Below are positions 1 to 7,912 of a DNA stretch of 9,687 nt, piece after piece; position 1 is the first letter of the stretch; each line of letters begins with the position of its first letter. Where the stretch lies: the NCBI GenBank assembly GCA_017885365.1, contig JAFNGD010000407.1, forward strand, positions 1-9,687. Direction: 5' to 3'. This stretch comes from Nitrospirota bacterium (GTDB taxonomy: Bacteria > Nitrospirota > UBA9217). Position numbers and translations under genes: made by a program. The notes beneath the pieces were generated by a model, which was not told the origin of the DNA, searched no databases, and was given only the letters and a program-made list of their open reading frames with translations.

Positions 1-3000
1 CGACGACCCGGTATTGTCCACGTTGCCCGGAAGCGCCGGATCATAGGTGCTGTCAAAGAAGACCAGCGCATTGGATACAGTCGTAGCTGGATTGCCCGCC
101 ACGTCCGTTGCCGCGAAGGACACGATGTAGAATGTACCGTCCACCAGCGCGAAGGACGGCGTGACGGAATGCGGCGCACTGATCGTCAAATCGGACACCG
201 TCATGGTATACACATGCGGCGATGCCGGGTCGGGGTTCCCGCCCGACCGGGTAAAGGTGACCGTTCCCGATGCCGCCTGCTCGCTCAAGGTGTAGCCCGC
301 CTGGACCGTCGTGATGATGCTCATCGACACCGGCGTCGTGTTCGTGATGACCACGGCCGTCCGGTCAAAGATCACGTTCGGGACCGCGACGGTCGTAGAC
401 GGGGTCCCTGCGAGGTCGACGACATTAGCCAGACTGAATGTGTATACGGTACCATCCACGAGGCTGTTGGTGAAGCCGGTATCGACGGTATGGCTGCCGC
501 TCGTCAGCTGGCTGCCTGTGAGGCTGTACACGCGCTGCGTGTCGCCATCGTTGATGACGATATCCCCAGCCATGGCCTGTTCGCTCAAGGTGTAGGTAAC
601 CGTTGCTGTGTTCACCCTGCCGCCGGACAGGGGGCTCGTGATCGCCGCAACCATTGCAGTGCTATCGAAGGTCACGTTCGTGCTGCTCGCTGTCGTATTC
701 CTGGCTGCGCTGTCGGTCACATCGACCGTAATGGTGTACACGGTCCCGTCGACCAGGTTCCCGAAGCCCGTATTCACCGTGTGAACGCCGGCAAGCAGGT
801 CCGTGCCTGTCATCGTGTATACATGCGACGATGGGTCAGCAGGACCGCTGGTCCGGACGAAGAAGATCTGGCCCACGGCCATATCCTTGTTCAGGGTATA
901 GTTGACCGCGGCAGTGTTGAAGAACCCGTTCGTTGTCGGCGTCAGCAGCGTGACGAGCGGCTGGCTTGTATCGATGGTGTAGACCGCCGTCCTGACCGCT
1001 TCCGCGTTCCCCGCCGCATCCACGGCCCGGTAGGTCAGGGTCGTCGTGCCGCCGGTCACCAGCAGGCTCACCGTGTTGGCCGTGCTGAGGACCGTGCCGG
1101 TTCCGGTGGAATACACGATCGAGCACAGCGTGAGCGCGTCAGTGCACGTCAGCGTTACGTTCTGGTTCGCAGGATAGGTCCCGCCGGGGGGCGACACAGT
1201 TGTCGCTGGCGGCGTGGTATCAAGCATGATCGAACCGATGACTGAGAGCGACGTGTTGCCGTCACCATCGGTGTATCTCGCATAGACGTTCTTCGGCCCG
1301 TCGCCGGCGGTCAACGTCCAGGACACGGTGGTACCGGTGGCCATGGACCATACCGTAGATATACTGTAGTTGCTGAAGTTGCTGAGCTCGACATGGCTGC
1401 AGCCGCTGCCGAAGTCGCTGCAGCTGAGACCGAGCGTGACTCCCAGGGTGTTCGTGTACGAGGCTACACCGTTGATCGTTATGGTGCCGACCGGCGGCGT
1501 GATGTCAGCGAAGCTCGCGCTGATCGTGTGGTCAGCGGTCACGTTCGTGAAGGTGTAGGTCGTGACTGTGCCCTGCGATACCAGGTCAACGAGCACGTCT
1601 GAGATCGAATATCCTGCGTTCGGCGCGACGGCGAATGTCTGGCTGCCGCCGTCGCTCACCACGATGGACCCCGATGGCGTGATAGTGCCGTACGGGCCGG
1701 CCGAAGCCGTGATGGTATGCGCCGTGATCAGCGTGGTGAAGGACCAAGTGGAGTTCGCAGCCATGGCGTTCCCTGCAAGGTCCTTTGCCCCGGTCGTGAT
1801 CGTCGCCGTATAGGTCGCACCGCTCGCGAGCGACGATAATGGTATGAACGTTGCGGTTGATCCGCTGGCGATGATGCTTCCCGGCACCGTGCCCGCGGCA
1901 CCGGTCACCAGGAACGTCGTTGACGTGATACTGGACACGAGCATGTTCTCGCTGAACGTGGCGGCGATCAACGTATTCGTCGGGACGTTCATCGTCCCGT
2001 TCAGCGGTGTGGTCGAAACGGCCGTCGGGGGCGTGGTGTCGGGAGCCGCGACGTACTCAAACGCGCCCATGTCGTATCCCGCACCCTGGGGCCGCGTCTG
2101 GCTGTTAAGGTCCAGTACCGGCGCGAGGATGCCCAGGCCGGAAGCCGCTCCCGTGTCGATCGCCGGAGAGCCGGAAGTAAGTTGGTAGTCACCTGCCAGG
2201 AGCGGATCTGCGCTGATGTTTCCTCCCTGGTCGTTGTAGATCGAGTCGACCGTCGTCGTCCGCGTCCCGATGTCCGAATGAGAGGCGGACACATTGCCGA
2301 CAGTAGTGTACAGGTCCCTCTCGTAGTTTCCCCACAAGATCGAATTGAGCACACTGATATCGAAGGGCGGATTGCTGTTGCCGCTTACGTTCACGCCTTT
2401 GACTGCGTTCCCGGTCAGCGTGCTGTTTACAATCTTTACGAAAGAAGGCGTCCCTGAGAAACCCGTTGCGAGATCGACGCCGCTCGCCCCATTTTTCGCG
2501 GCTACGGAGTTGACGATGCTCAGATCCGCAACTGGGCCGCGCTCCGAATTGTAAAGATCCATATAGAATCCGCTCCCACCGTTCAAGTTGAGACGGGTCC
2601 GTTCTATCTTTGCCTTAACCTCGCTGCTGTAGTTGTAGATGTTGATACCGTGACCGGTGTTGTCGGTAATGGTGGAGTCAACCACCGTAAGCCCGTTTTG
2701 CGAATACGACGAGTATAGGTAAATGCCGTCCACTCCCGAGTTCGTGATTGCGGCGTGGTCAATATTCACGTTCCCGCTATTACCGCTAACATGCACGCCG
2801 GTAAGCAAGTTTCCGGTTATCGTATCCCCCGAACTGACAAGGCTCCCGTAAGCGGATACGCCGGTTTCGTTGGCGCTGTACGTATTGTTCGCCGAGTGGT
2901 TCCATAGGGCGGAATAATAGGCGCCTTCCCGGTCGTTGTTCGCAACGGTGTTGCCCTGCACGTCCACCCACGCGCTGCCGGTGACCTTCAGTCCGCCTGC

Positions 3001-5841
3001 CTGGGCAGTCGTACTCGCGGGCGAGAACCGGTTGTTGTTGATGGTGTTTTGTGAAATATTGACCGGACCGCCGACCGAATTCACGAAAATGCCCGCGCCT
3101 TGTGAGGGGGAGTAGAGCGCGCCGTCAGGTACGGAATTGTTCACGATGGCATTGCCTGTCAGGTTCAGCTCCAGGAGGCCGGCTGTGATGTTCGCGTAGA
3201 TGCCTCCTCCTTCGTAATAGGGGCCATAACCGGAGAGGTACTGCCCGCTGCCGTTGGTAAGGGTGAATCCGGAAATATCGACCCTTGTCTTTTCGGACAT
3301 GGAATAGTTTAAGGCGACTACGGAACCGCTTGCATTGCCGTTAATCACCGTGAGCGATGGATCGGTGTTCCTCGACGTGAATCCGCTGTCCCAGCCGCCT
3401 TCCAGAACAAAGGCCTTTATCTGGGTATCGGGGAGCCATAGATTTGCCGTATACGTGCCCTGGGTCACCAGAATGACGGTACCATGTGACGTTCCGGTCG
3501 CCGCGGTATTTATCCCCTCCTGAATGGTCTTGAACGCGGTGGCAGGCGTCAAACCGTCTCCCGAAGCCGCAACCGCGCCGTTTACGTAGAGATTTGGCGT
3601 TGCCGGAGCATTGTATACATCCACGGCGCTCGCACTCGTCTTCGTTACCTGATTGCCGGTGGTTTCGGTAACGGTCATCGTCACGGTAAAAGACCCGGCC
3701 GTGGAAAAGATATGGATCGGGTTCAGTGGGCTCGGGCTATGCACGACGGATGTACCATCGCCAAAATCCCAGGCATAGGCCGTGATGCCGGCGCAACTTG
3801 CGTTCGTATTCGTGTGGTCCGTAAAATTCACGGTGAGCGGCGCCTGACCCAAGATGTGATTCATGACGAAGTCTGCCTGCAAGAGAGAGCTGACAATCAC
3901 CGGATAGGCAGGATCCCTCGATGCCACGGCTGTTGCCCCGTCATTGTCCGTGACGCGCAAGGTAATACTGTACACACCCGGTTTATTAAAGATAAGGGAA
4001 TGCGTTGTTGTGGTCATATCATAGGTGCCGTCGCTGTTCAGGTCCCACTCGTACTTCACGATTGTCCCGTCAGGATCAGAAGCGTTAAACAGATCATAAT
4101 AATAGTTCGAAGGAACGCACGTATCTGTATGGGTGGTATAGGTTTGCGCTGACACAAGTGGGGGCTGGTTGGCCGTGGTGAAGCTCCACGTTGGACTGGA
4201 TGCAAGCGCGCCAACGGTGTCCCTGGCGACTACCTGCCAGTAGTAGGTTGCATTTTTTTGGAGCGTGGTCGTATACGACGTTCCGCTGAGGTTTGAGTCC
4301 TTCACGGTTACGGGCGGATTCGACTGGTCCAGATAGAGGTCATAGGAAACCGAGTCCCTCAGGTCCGGGTCCGTGCTCGCTGACCAGGAGAGCGGTAGGT
4401 TCCATGCATTCACTTGCGTAGCGCCGTTTGCCGGACTTACTAACTGCGGAGCCGAGGGTGGCGTATTGGTGAGTGTCATAGCCGTGGTGGTGATGCCGGG
4501 TGATATGTTACCGGCATTGTCCACGGCACAGATACGAACATAGTAGGTGGTGCTTGGGGTCAGATTGGTGAGGGTGGTGCTGGTCGAGGGTCCATAGGAC
4601 ACACCGGTGCTGCAATCCGGGGGAGTGCTGGTCGTGGAAGCGGCGACTTTGTATGTTGCAATCCCGCTCCCCGTGTCGGTAGCGGCGCTCCAGACGAGAT
4701 CCACAGACGTGTTGTACGGCGTCACACTCGTAATGGCGCCATCCGTCGGACTGATAGAATCCGCCGCAACGGATAGGGTGAGCTTAGTTCCGCCGTTAAC
4801 CTGCTTCCACCATGAGCCAACGGGAAGAGCCGGCAGGACCTTCTGGGTGAACACACCGTAGCAACTGGTCGAGCAGGTAACAATGTCGAACGCGTCGTTG
4901 ATAGAAGGTGTAAAACCATTAAGGTTTACCCTGAGTATGCCATCAATGACCGCCGGTGCCGTGACTACGATAGAATCGTACTGTCCCGCTCCCGTGCCGC
5001 TAATGTCGAGCTCCACATTGGTTCCCGACTGGTTGAAGGCATAGGTCAAATTGCCACCGAGGGATAGTGTTCCATTTTGAGATGTGGTTCCCGGCTGCAA
5101 GTAGCCATAGAATAGGGTGTTATAGGGCAGTTTCAGCGTTCCATACCCGTTGATGGACCCCTGGATTGTAAGGCTCGAGATATTAGTCAGATCATAGGTA
5201 CCACCGGAAGCGAGGGTAATGGTCCCTCGTTCTCCCATGCCGGCTCCCCACATGCTAAGGTTGCCGCCGCTATTCACATTGATGTTTGCATAGTTCTGAT
5301 GATTTCCTGACGAGCAGGAGATATTGAAGGTCGTCGAGGCTTCGATCGTACCTGAATTATTCAGGCACGCATCGATCTCTCTATTGCCACCGCCTACTCC
5401 CGGCATTGCTTTGACAACCCCGCCAGCAGTGTTACCGAACCCGCCATAGCCGCCATTGACCGACAGGAACAGGCTCGCAGAACCCACCACGCTGTTCGTC
5501 AGTTCAAGCATACCGCTGTTGCCAACGCCGCTGCTCACGTTCACGACGAACCCTGTTCCCGCTGCATCGATGATCAGCGTGGAGCCTGAGCCGATATCGA
5601 TGGACTGGACCGTCGTGCTCTGAGCCAGGGTCACCGTCGTCGTTCCGGCAGATACCGGAATGGTCACCGCGTCAGAAGAACCTGGTACTGTAGCGGTGTC
5701 CCAGTTGGCTGCAGTGGACCAGAGTCCGTCGCCGCCTCCACCGGTCCAGGTAACGTTCGCAGCCAATGAGGTCTGTGCGAAAGTTAGAAGGAAAGTTACT
5801 GACAGGAAAATGAGGAGGGAATACCGCTGTTTAGTCTGCAT
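1..5841 (-). CDS. Giant secreted multidomain beta-rich surface protein (C-terminus beyond window)
   Basis: I checked the frame codon by codon: 1947 codons with no stop, running off the window edge. The ATG at 5841 follows GGAGGT at a 5-nt gap. Residues 1-28 are a signal peptide (Lys/Arg, hydrophobic core, SLAA), so the protein is exported. Next come an autotransporter-like TWTGGGGDGLWSTAANW stretch (31-47), beta-rich sequence to about 355 with a QYDSIVV/NGFTP block (from 287), fibronectin III domains (about 361-457 and 459-556), PKD domains (557-652, YEWDLNSDG near 598; 653-747, WDFGDG at 691-696), and a parallel beta-helix (about 750-1264) opening with a GDGLTPATAFKTIQEGI motif and closing with GSPAIDTG and DMGAFEY. 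Then follow a Big_5-type Ig-like domain (about 1267-1370), an InlB B-repeat-like domain (1371-1447), an Ig-like domain (1448-1545), a chitobiase-C-terminal-like domain (1546-1625) and three repeats (1627-1933). No enzyme motif was recognised. Adhesion or matrix binding is inference. The cell-surface anchor, if any, must lie outside the window. Confidence 0.93.
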   Translation of the reverse strand, partial: MQTKQRYSLLIFLSVTFLLTFAQTSLAANVTWTGGGGDGLWSTAANWDTATVPGSSDAVTIPVSAGTTTVTLAQSTTVQSIDIGSGSTLIIDAAGTGFVVNVSSGVGNSGMLELTNSVVGSASLFLSVNGGYGGFGNTAGGVVKAMPGVGGGNREIDACLNNSGTIEASTTFNISCSSGNHQNYANINVNSGGNLSMWGAGMGERGTITLASGGTYDLTNISSLTIQGSINGYGTLKLPYNTLFYGYLQPGTTSQNGTLSLGGNLTYAFNQSGTNVELDISGTGAGQYDSIVVTAPAVIDGILRVNLNGFTPSINDAFDIVTCSTSCYGVFTQKVLPALPVGSWWKQVNGGTKLTLSVAADSISPTDGAITSVTPYNTSVDLVWSAATDTGSGIATYKVAASTTSTPPDCSTGVSYGPSTSTTLTNLTPSTTYYVRICAVDNAGNISPGITTTAMTLTNTPPSAPQLVSPANGATQVNAWNLPLSWSASTDPDLRDSVSYDLYLDQSNPPVTVKDSNLSGTSYTTTLQKNATYYWQVVARDTVGALASSPTWSFTTANQPPLVSAQTYTTHTDTCVPSNYYYDLFNASDPDGTIVKYEWDLNSDGTYDMTTTTHSLIFNKPGVYSITLRVTDNDGATAVASRDPAYPVIVSSLLQADFVMNHILGQAPLTVNFTDHTNTNASCAGITAYAWDFGDGTSVVHSPSPLNPIHIFSTAGSFTVTMTVTETTGNQVTKTSASAVDVYNAPATPNLYVNGAVAASGDGLTPATAFKTIQEGINTAATGTSHGTVILVTQGTYTANLWLPDTQIKAFVLEGGWDSGFTSRNTDPSLTVINGNASGSVVALNYSMSEKTRVDISGFTLTNGSGQYLSGYGPYYEGGGIYANITAGLLELNLTGNAIVNNSVPDGALYSPSQGAGIFVNSVGGPVNISQNTINNNRFSPASTTAQAGGLKVTGSAWVDVQGNTVANNDREGAYYSALWNHSANNTYSANETGVSAYGSLVSSGDTITGNLLTGVHVSGNSGNVNIDHAAITNSGVDGIYLYSSYSQNGLTVVDSTITDNTGHGINIYNYSSEVKAKIERTRLNLNGGSGFYMDLYNSERGPVADLSIVNSVAAKNGASGVDLATGFSGTPSFVKIVNSTLTGNAVKGVNVSGNSNPPFDISVLNSILWGNYERDLYTTVGNVSASHSDIGTRTTTVDSIYNDQGGNISADPLLAGDYQLTSGSPAIDTGAASGLGILAPVLDLNSQTRPQGAGYDMGAFEYVAAPDTTPPTAVSTTPLNGTMNVPTNTLIAATFSENMLVSSITSTTFLVTGAAGTVPGSIIASGSTATFIPLSSLASGATYTATITTGAKDLAGNAMAANSTWSFTTLITAHTITASAGPYGTITPSGSIVVSDGGSQTFAVAPNAGYSISDVLVDLVSQGTVTTYTFTNVTADHTISASFADITPPVGTITINGVASYTNTLGVTLGLSCSDFGSGCSHVELSNFSNYSISTVWSMATGTTVSWTLTAGDGPKNVYARYTDGDGNTSLSVIGSIMLDTTPPATTVSPPGGTYPANQNVTLTCTDALTLCSIVYSTGTGTVLSTANTVSLLVTGGTTTLTYRAVDAAGNAEAVRTAVYTIDTSQPLVTLLTPTTNGFFNTAAVNYTLNKDMAVGQIFFVRTSGPADPSSHVYTMTGTDLLAGVHTVNTGFGNLVDGTVYTITVDVTDSAARNTTASSTNVTFDSTAMVAAITSPLSGGRVNTATVTYTLSEQAMAGDIVINDGDTQRVYSLTGSQLTSGSHTVDTGFTNSLVDGTVYTFSLANVVDLAGTPSTTVAVPNVIFDRTAVVITNTTPVSMSIITTVQAGYTLSEQAASGTVTFTRSGGNPDPASPHVYTMTVSDLTISAPHSVTPSFALVDGTFYIVSFAATDVAGNPATTVSNALVFFDSTYDPALPGNVDNTGSS
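43..963 (-). repeat. Three tandem ~100-residue Ig-like repeats inside the giant protein
   Basis: The units are residues 1627-1729 (bases 963-655), 1730-1829 (654-355) and 1830-1933 (354-43). Each has a YTL(S/N) strand early (YTLSEQA in units 2 and 3, YTLNKDM in unit 1), then VY(T/S)(M/L)T, then LVDGT(V/F)Y, and closes with FD(S/R)T. The DNA copies have diverged, so this is a protein-level repeat, not recent duplication. Such units are common in long bacterial surface proteins as stalk modules. The third unit ends just before the window edge, so more copies may follow. Confidence 0.8.
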
Positions 5842-5846
5842 GGGCG

Positions 5847-5852
5847 ACCTCC
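5847..5852 (-). promoter_or_regulatory. Shine-Dalgarno site of the giant secreted protein
   Basis: On the minus strand GGAGGT lies 5 nt ahead of the ATG at 5841. It is a near-consensus ribosome binding site and fixes the start directly before a typical signal peptide. Confidence 0.8.
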
Positions 5853-5906
5853 GAGACTTCTGGAACAAGCGGTTCTTTGAAAGGATGGTTCAATGGACTG
5901 CAGCTT

Positions 5907-5923
5907 GTCGCGGGTTACGCGAC
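5907..5923. repeat. GC-rich hairpin in the leader of the giant gene
   Basis: GTCGCG (5907-5912) and CGCGAC (5918-5923) are perfect inverted arms around a 5-nt loop. They lie about 65 nt upstream of the start codon, in or near the expected 5' leader. No T-tract follows on either strand, so this is not an intrinsic terminator. It could be an mRNA structure or an operator. Function is unknown. Confidence 0.5.
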
Positions 5924-5948
5924 GCAATGCCACACGAGAAATGGAGAA

Positions 5949-5954
5949 CTTATA
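5949..5954 (-). promoter_or_regulatory. Possible -10 element for the giant gene
   Basis: TATAAG on the minus strand lies about 110 nt ahead of the start, in an AT-rich stretch (roughly 5940-6080). No good -35 box is found at 16-18 nt; the hexamer there is AAAATT-like. Several other AT-rich hexamers nearby could serve, so the exact assignment is weak. The AT-rich block as a whole is the likely promoter region. Confidence 0.25.
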
Positions 5955-6118
5955 CTTTTTGAATTTAATGCAATTTTCTGATTGGTTATTACTATTTGTA
6001 ATGAAATATGAATGTGGTAACGCTATTAAAACACATTACTTACCCTGACCGCTCGCGACAATAAATTAACTATAGCACAGGGAAGAAAAAAGTAAACCCC
6101 CCTGAGAGAATGACGTTC

Positions 6119-6370
6119 TCAAACGATCAACAAAGGTCGGATTCCAGCGACAACGCGGAACACCTTCAGGCGCAGGTTGAGGCACGCGGCGATCGACCCC
6201 TCGACGGCTGTGAGCGCCCGTTGCCGCTCGGGCTACTCGCCGAGCCCCTTCTCCACCTTCCGGCGGGCCGCGAGCTCGCGCTCCGGCGCCCGATCCATTT
6301 CCGTGAGAGCCGTCGTGCGCTCATGCATGCGCTATTCCCGTGCATCCTGCGGCCGCTGCCCGTCCTGGCG
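6119..6370 (-). pseudogene. Decayed continuation of the PAS sensor: kinase-type linker and GAF start
   Basis: Reading on past the amber stop at 6373-6371 in the same frame gives protein-like sequence to a TGA at 6121-6119, broken by two further TAG codons at 6334-6332 and 6235-6233. Between them lies MHERTTALTEMDRAPEREL followed by AARRKVEKGLGE. This closely resembles the charged coiled-coil linker that joins PAS domains to the next module in sensor kinases. After the last TAG, SIAACLNLRLKVF and IRPLL resemble the first helix of a GAF domain. No kinase core remains. I infer that a longer PAS-GAF sensor was cut off and is decaying by point mutation. All three internal stops are amber, and each could come from CAG by one transition. 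Amber readthrough is the less likely alternative. Confidence 0.65.
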
Positions 6371-7303
6371 CTATTTCCGGCCGGTAATCTCCCGGACGAA
6401 CTGCTGTGAACCGATCACCTTCCCTTCCCGGATGATCGCCGAGGAGTTGACCTCGATGTCGAGCCAGCGGCCGTCCTTCGTGCGCAATTTACCCTCGAAC
6501 TTCCCGTGGACGCCGCGCTGCCGCAGCTTCTCGAACTCGGCTGCGGCCCGGGGCACCTGTTCGGGAGGGATCATGTCCATGACGGTCCGGCGCAGGAGCT
6601 CCTCCTTCGTGAAGCCGGTAAGCTCCATGGCCTTCTTGTTCACGTCCACATACCTCAGGTCCAGATCTACTTCGAAGATGGGATCGACGGCGTTCTCGAA
6701 AAGATTTCGGTACTTCTGTTCGGACTGCAGCAGATCATACTGGAGGGAAAGCTCCGAGTCGAGACCGCGTTCGCTGATGAACCGCAGGACCAGCAATGAG
6801 ATGAGCGACGCGATCAGAAATCCGTTGGCGCTCACAAACATCGCGGTGTGCTCGATCCGGTCGAAGAGCAGGATGGGCAGGACATAGATGCCGTAAATGA
6901 CCAGGGCGTTGACCGCATGGAAGGACATCCATGCCGGAATGAACCCCAACGCCATAATGCCCAGGAGGATCTGCCCTGACGCGTACGGCGAGTCATGTCC
7001 ACCGAACTGCAGGATCATGAGCTCGATGGTCCCTGCAATTGCGGCGATCACGAATGTTCCAAGGCCCTGGTGGAACCGGATCCCCCAGGAATCGGTCTCC
7101 TTGAACACGAACGCTATGGTCACGAGCAGGAGGGCGATGAAGACCCGGTAGACAAAGAAGGTCCTGAAGTTCTCCGGCGTAACAAGATAATCGAGCCCGC
7201 TCAGCATGAGGAACAGGAACGCGCCGTACGAAAGGGCCCTCACCATCCACAGCTTGAAGAGGCGCTCCCTGCTTTTCTTAATATAGAGCTCTTTATCGTT
7301 CAT
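6371..7303 (-). CDS. Six-helix membrane sensor protein with a C-terminal PAS domain (truncated)
   Basis: This 310-residue protein starts at ATG 7303 with AGGAAGG about 9 nt upstream. Six hydrophobic segments (about 17-40, 46-69, 82-103, 108-128, 130-150 and 152-175) form an integral-membrane sensory module like those at the front of MASE-type sensors; I cannot assign a named family. A short signalling helix (180-197) leads to a PAS domain (about 193-309) with the hallmarks YRNLFENAVDPIFEVD, YVDVNKKAMELTGFTKEEL, WLDIEVNSSAI and the terminal REITGRK. PAS domains bind small ligands or cofactors or pass on conformational signals. The protein stops exactly where a linker to an output domain normally begins, and remnants of that continuation follow. 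It therefore has no output domain of its own: it may be non-functional, or act through dimerisation with other sensors. Confidence 0.85.
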   Translation of the reverse strand: MNDKELYIKKSRERLFKLWMVRALSYGAFLFLMLSGLDYLVTPENFRTFFVYRVFIALLLVTIAFVFKETDSWGIRFHQGLGTFVIAAIAGTIELMILQFGGHDSPYASGQILLGIMALGFIPAWMSFHAVNALVIYGIYVLPILLFDRIEHTAMFVSANGFLIASLISLLVLRFISERGLDSELSLQYDLLQSEQKYRNLFENAVDPIFEVDLDLRYVDVNKKAMELTGFTKEELLRRTVMDMIPPEQVPRAAAEFEKLRQRGVHGKFEGKLRTKDGRWLDIEVNSSAIIREGKVIGSQQFVREITGRK

Positions 7304-7379
7304 GGGAGCATGCCTTCCTTGAGAACCGTCGGTCGCCGCAAGCAGCGGGGATATCCGTGGCAGTCGCAGCGCACGGCCC

Positions 7380-7391
7380 CCTTCCGGAAGG
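7380..7391. repeat. 12-bp perfect palindrome upstream of the PAS sensor
   Basis: CCTTCCGGAAGG is self-complementary. It lies about 77 nt ahead of the sensor start and just after the end of the broken small gene. It could be an operator half or chance. No T-tract follows. Confidence 0.4.
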
Positions 7392-7414
7392 CTATGACCA
7401 GCACCGATGCCGTC

Positions 7415-7671
7415 TTATGGGAGGATCCGTAACGAGGCGGCCAAGATCCCGCCCAGGAACTCTTTCCCTGCCGTAGTGAAGCAGTGCGCGCAGAAGATGC
7501 CGTCTCCAGCCCAGAACAGGAAACCCCGGACACCAATGCCCCGTTTCTTCTTACGGCGATATATACCGAGCGTTTCGCGTCGCGCTTCTCGAGATCTTCG
7601 GCTCATTGCCGCGTGAGGGCATGATGAGCCCGCCATTTGTCATATTCATCCTGCGAATTGAATTTCGGCAT
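7415..7671 (-). pseudogene. Small broken gene of unknown function
   Basis: The ATG at 7671 has a good ribosome binding site and a well-formed promoter, so this start was probably used. The frame opens MPKFNSQDEYDKWRAHHAL and meets TGA at 7605-7603 after 22 codons. The same frame then continues with AEDLEKRDAKRSVYIA. From about 7558 the protein-like signal moves to the next frame, with RGIGVRGFLFWAGDGIF, then CAHCFTTAGKEF, ending at TAA 7417-7415. That second part has G/C-rich third positions, as in the neighbouring genes, while the original frame loses this beyond the shift. I infer one small protein of roughly 85 residues with one nonsense mutation and one single-base shift. The start resembles charged small proteins beginning KFxSxxEYxKW, whose function I do not know. 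Alternatively the 22-codon frame is a leader peptide. Confidence 0.45.
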
Positions 7672-7676
7672 GCCGT

Positions 7677-7682
7677 CTCCCT
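7677..7682 (-). promoter_or_regulatory. Ribosome binding site of the small broken gene
   Basis: AGGGAG on the minus strand lies 5 nt ahead of the ATG at 7671. Together with the promoter at 7747-7719 it marks this as a real translation start even though the frame closes after 22 codons. Confidence 0.6.
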
Positions 7683-7718
7683 GCCCGCAGAGCTCAAAAC
7701 AGCCGCAGGGGATATGCC

Positions 7719-7747
7719 AGTATGCCGAAAGTAGCAAAAAGAGTCAA
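7719..7747 (-). promoter_or_regulatory. Sigma70-type promoter for the small gene and PAS sensor
   Basis: On the minus strand TTGACT (7747-7742) and CATACT (7724-7719) are separated by exactly 17 nt. They match the consensus at 5 of 6 and 4 of 6 positions. Initiation near 7712 would give a leader of about 40 nt to the ATG at 7671. The PAS sensor downstream lies in the same direction, so this may be the promoter of the whole unit. Confidence 0.6.
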
Positions 7748-7912
7748 GGGTCTTTCTTGCGGTGTTCAGAACCACTGCGCGATGAATCTAGGAGGGAGAT
7801 AAGGACGACGAACCTGAGGATCGAAGATTCCTTGCAGCGACTCGACTGAGCTCGCCGAAGTCTTGTTGCAGAGAGATTCACTGTTTCATGGGAATCATTT
7901 GCGCGGGAATGG

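Larger units (their letters stand above)
5842..6118. other. AT-rich intergenic region without a gene
   Basis: This stretch separates the decayed sensor from the giant secreted gene. Base composition drops sharply to AT-rich between about 5940 and 6100 and returns to GC-rich on both sides. It holds the ribosome binding site, the 5907-5923 hairpin and a possible -10 box. A weak GAGAA/TTCTC inverted repeat followed at a distance by a short T-run on the minus strand (about 6115-6080) might end transcription of the sensor, but the stem is too short to call. I see no open reading frame with coding character. Confidence 0.6.

Noticed and set aside
169..1245. Plus-strand open frame of 358 codons
   Set aside because: It is Arg/His-rich and lies exactly opposite the repeat region of the giant protein. 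It has no recognisable domain and exists because the biased codons of the minus-strand gene avoid stops on the other strand.
6080..6121. Intrinsic terminator after the sensor remnant
   Set aside because: The GAGAA/TTCTC stem is only 5 bp and the T-run lies too far downstream of it.
6371..6373. General reassignment of TAG to an amino acid
   Set aside because: Other complete genes end in TAA or TGA and none of the intact frames contains TAG, so there is no positive sign of recoding. Decay explains the three ambers more simply.
6177..6887. Plus-strand open frame of 236 codons
   Set aside because: Its Ser/Arg-rich low-complexity translation lies opposite the PAS domain and linker remnant, where the minus strand gives clear domain motifs.
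6995..7432. Plus-strand open frame of 145 codons
   Set aside because: It lies opposite the membrane segments of the sensor. Its translation is charged and featureless, with no ribosome binding site of note.
7300..7536. Minus-strand 78-codon frame overlapping the sensor start by ATGA
   Set aside because: The ATGA overlap looks like translational coupling, but third positions are not G/C-biased over most of it, and the overlapping frame ending at 7415 looks more protein-like. I treat it as the out-of-frame tail of the broken small gene.
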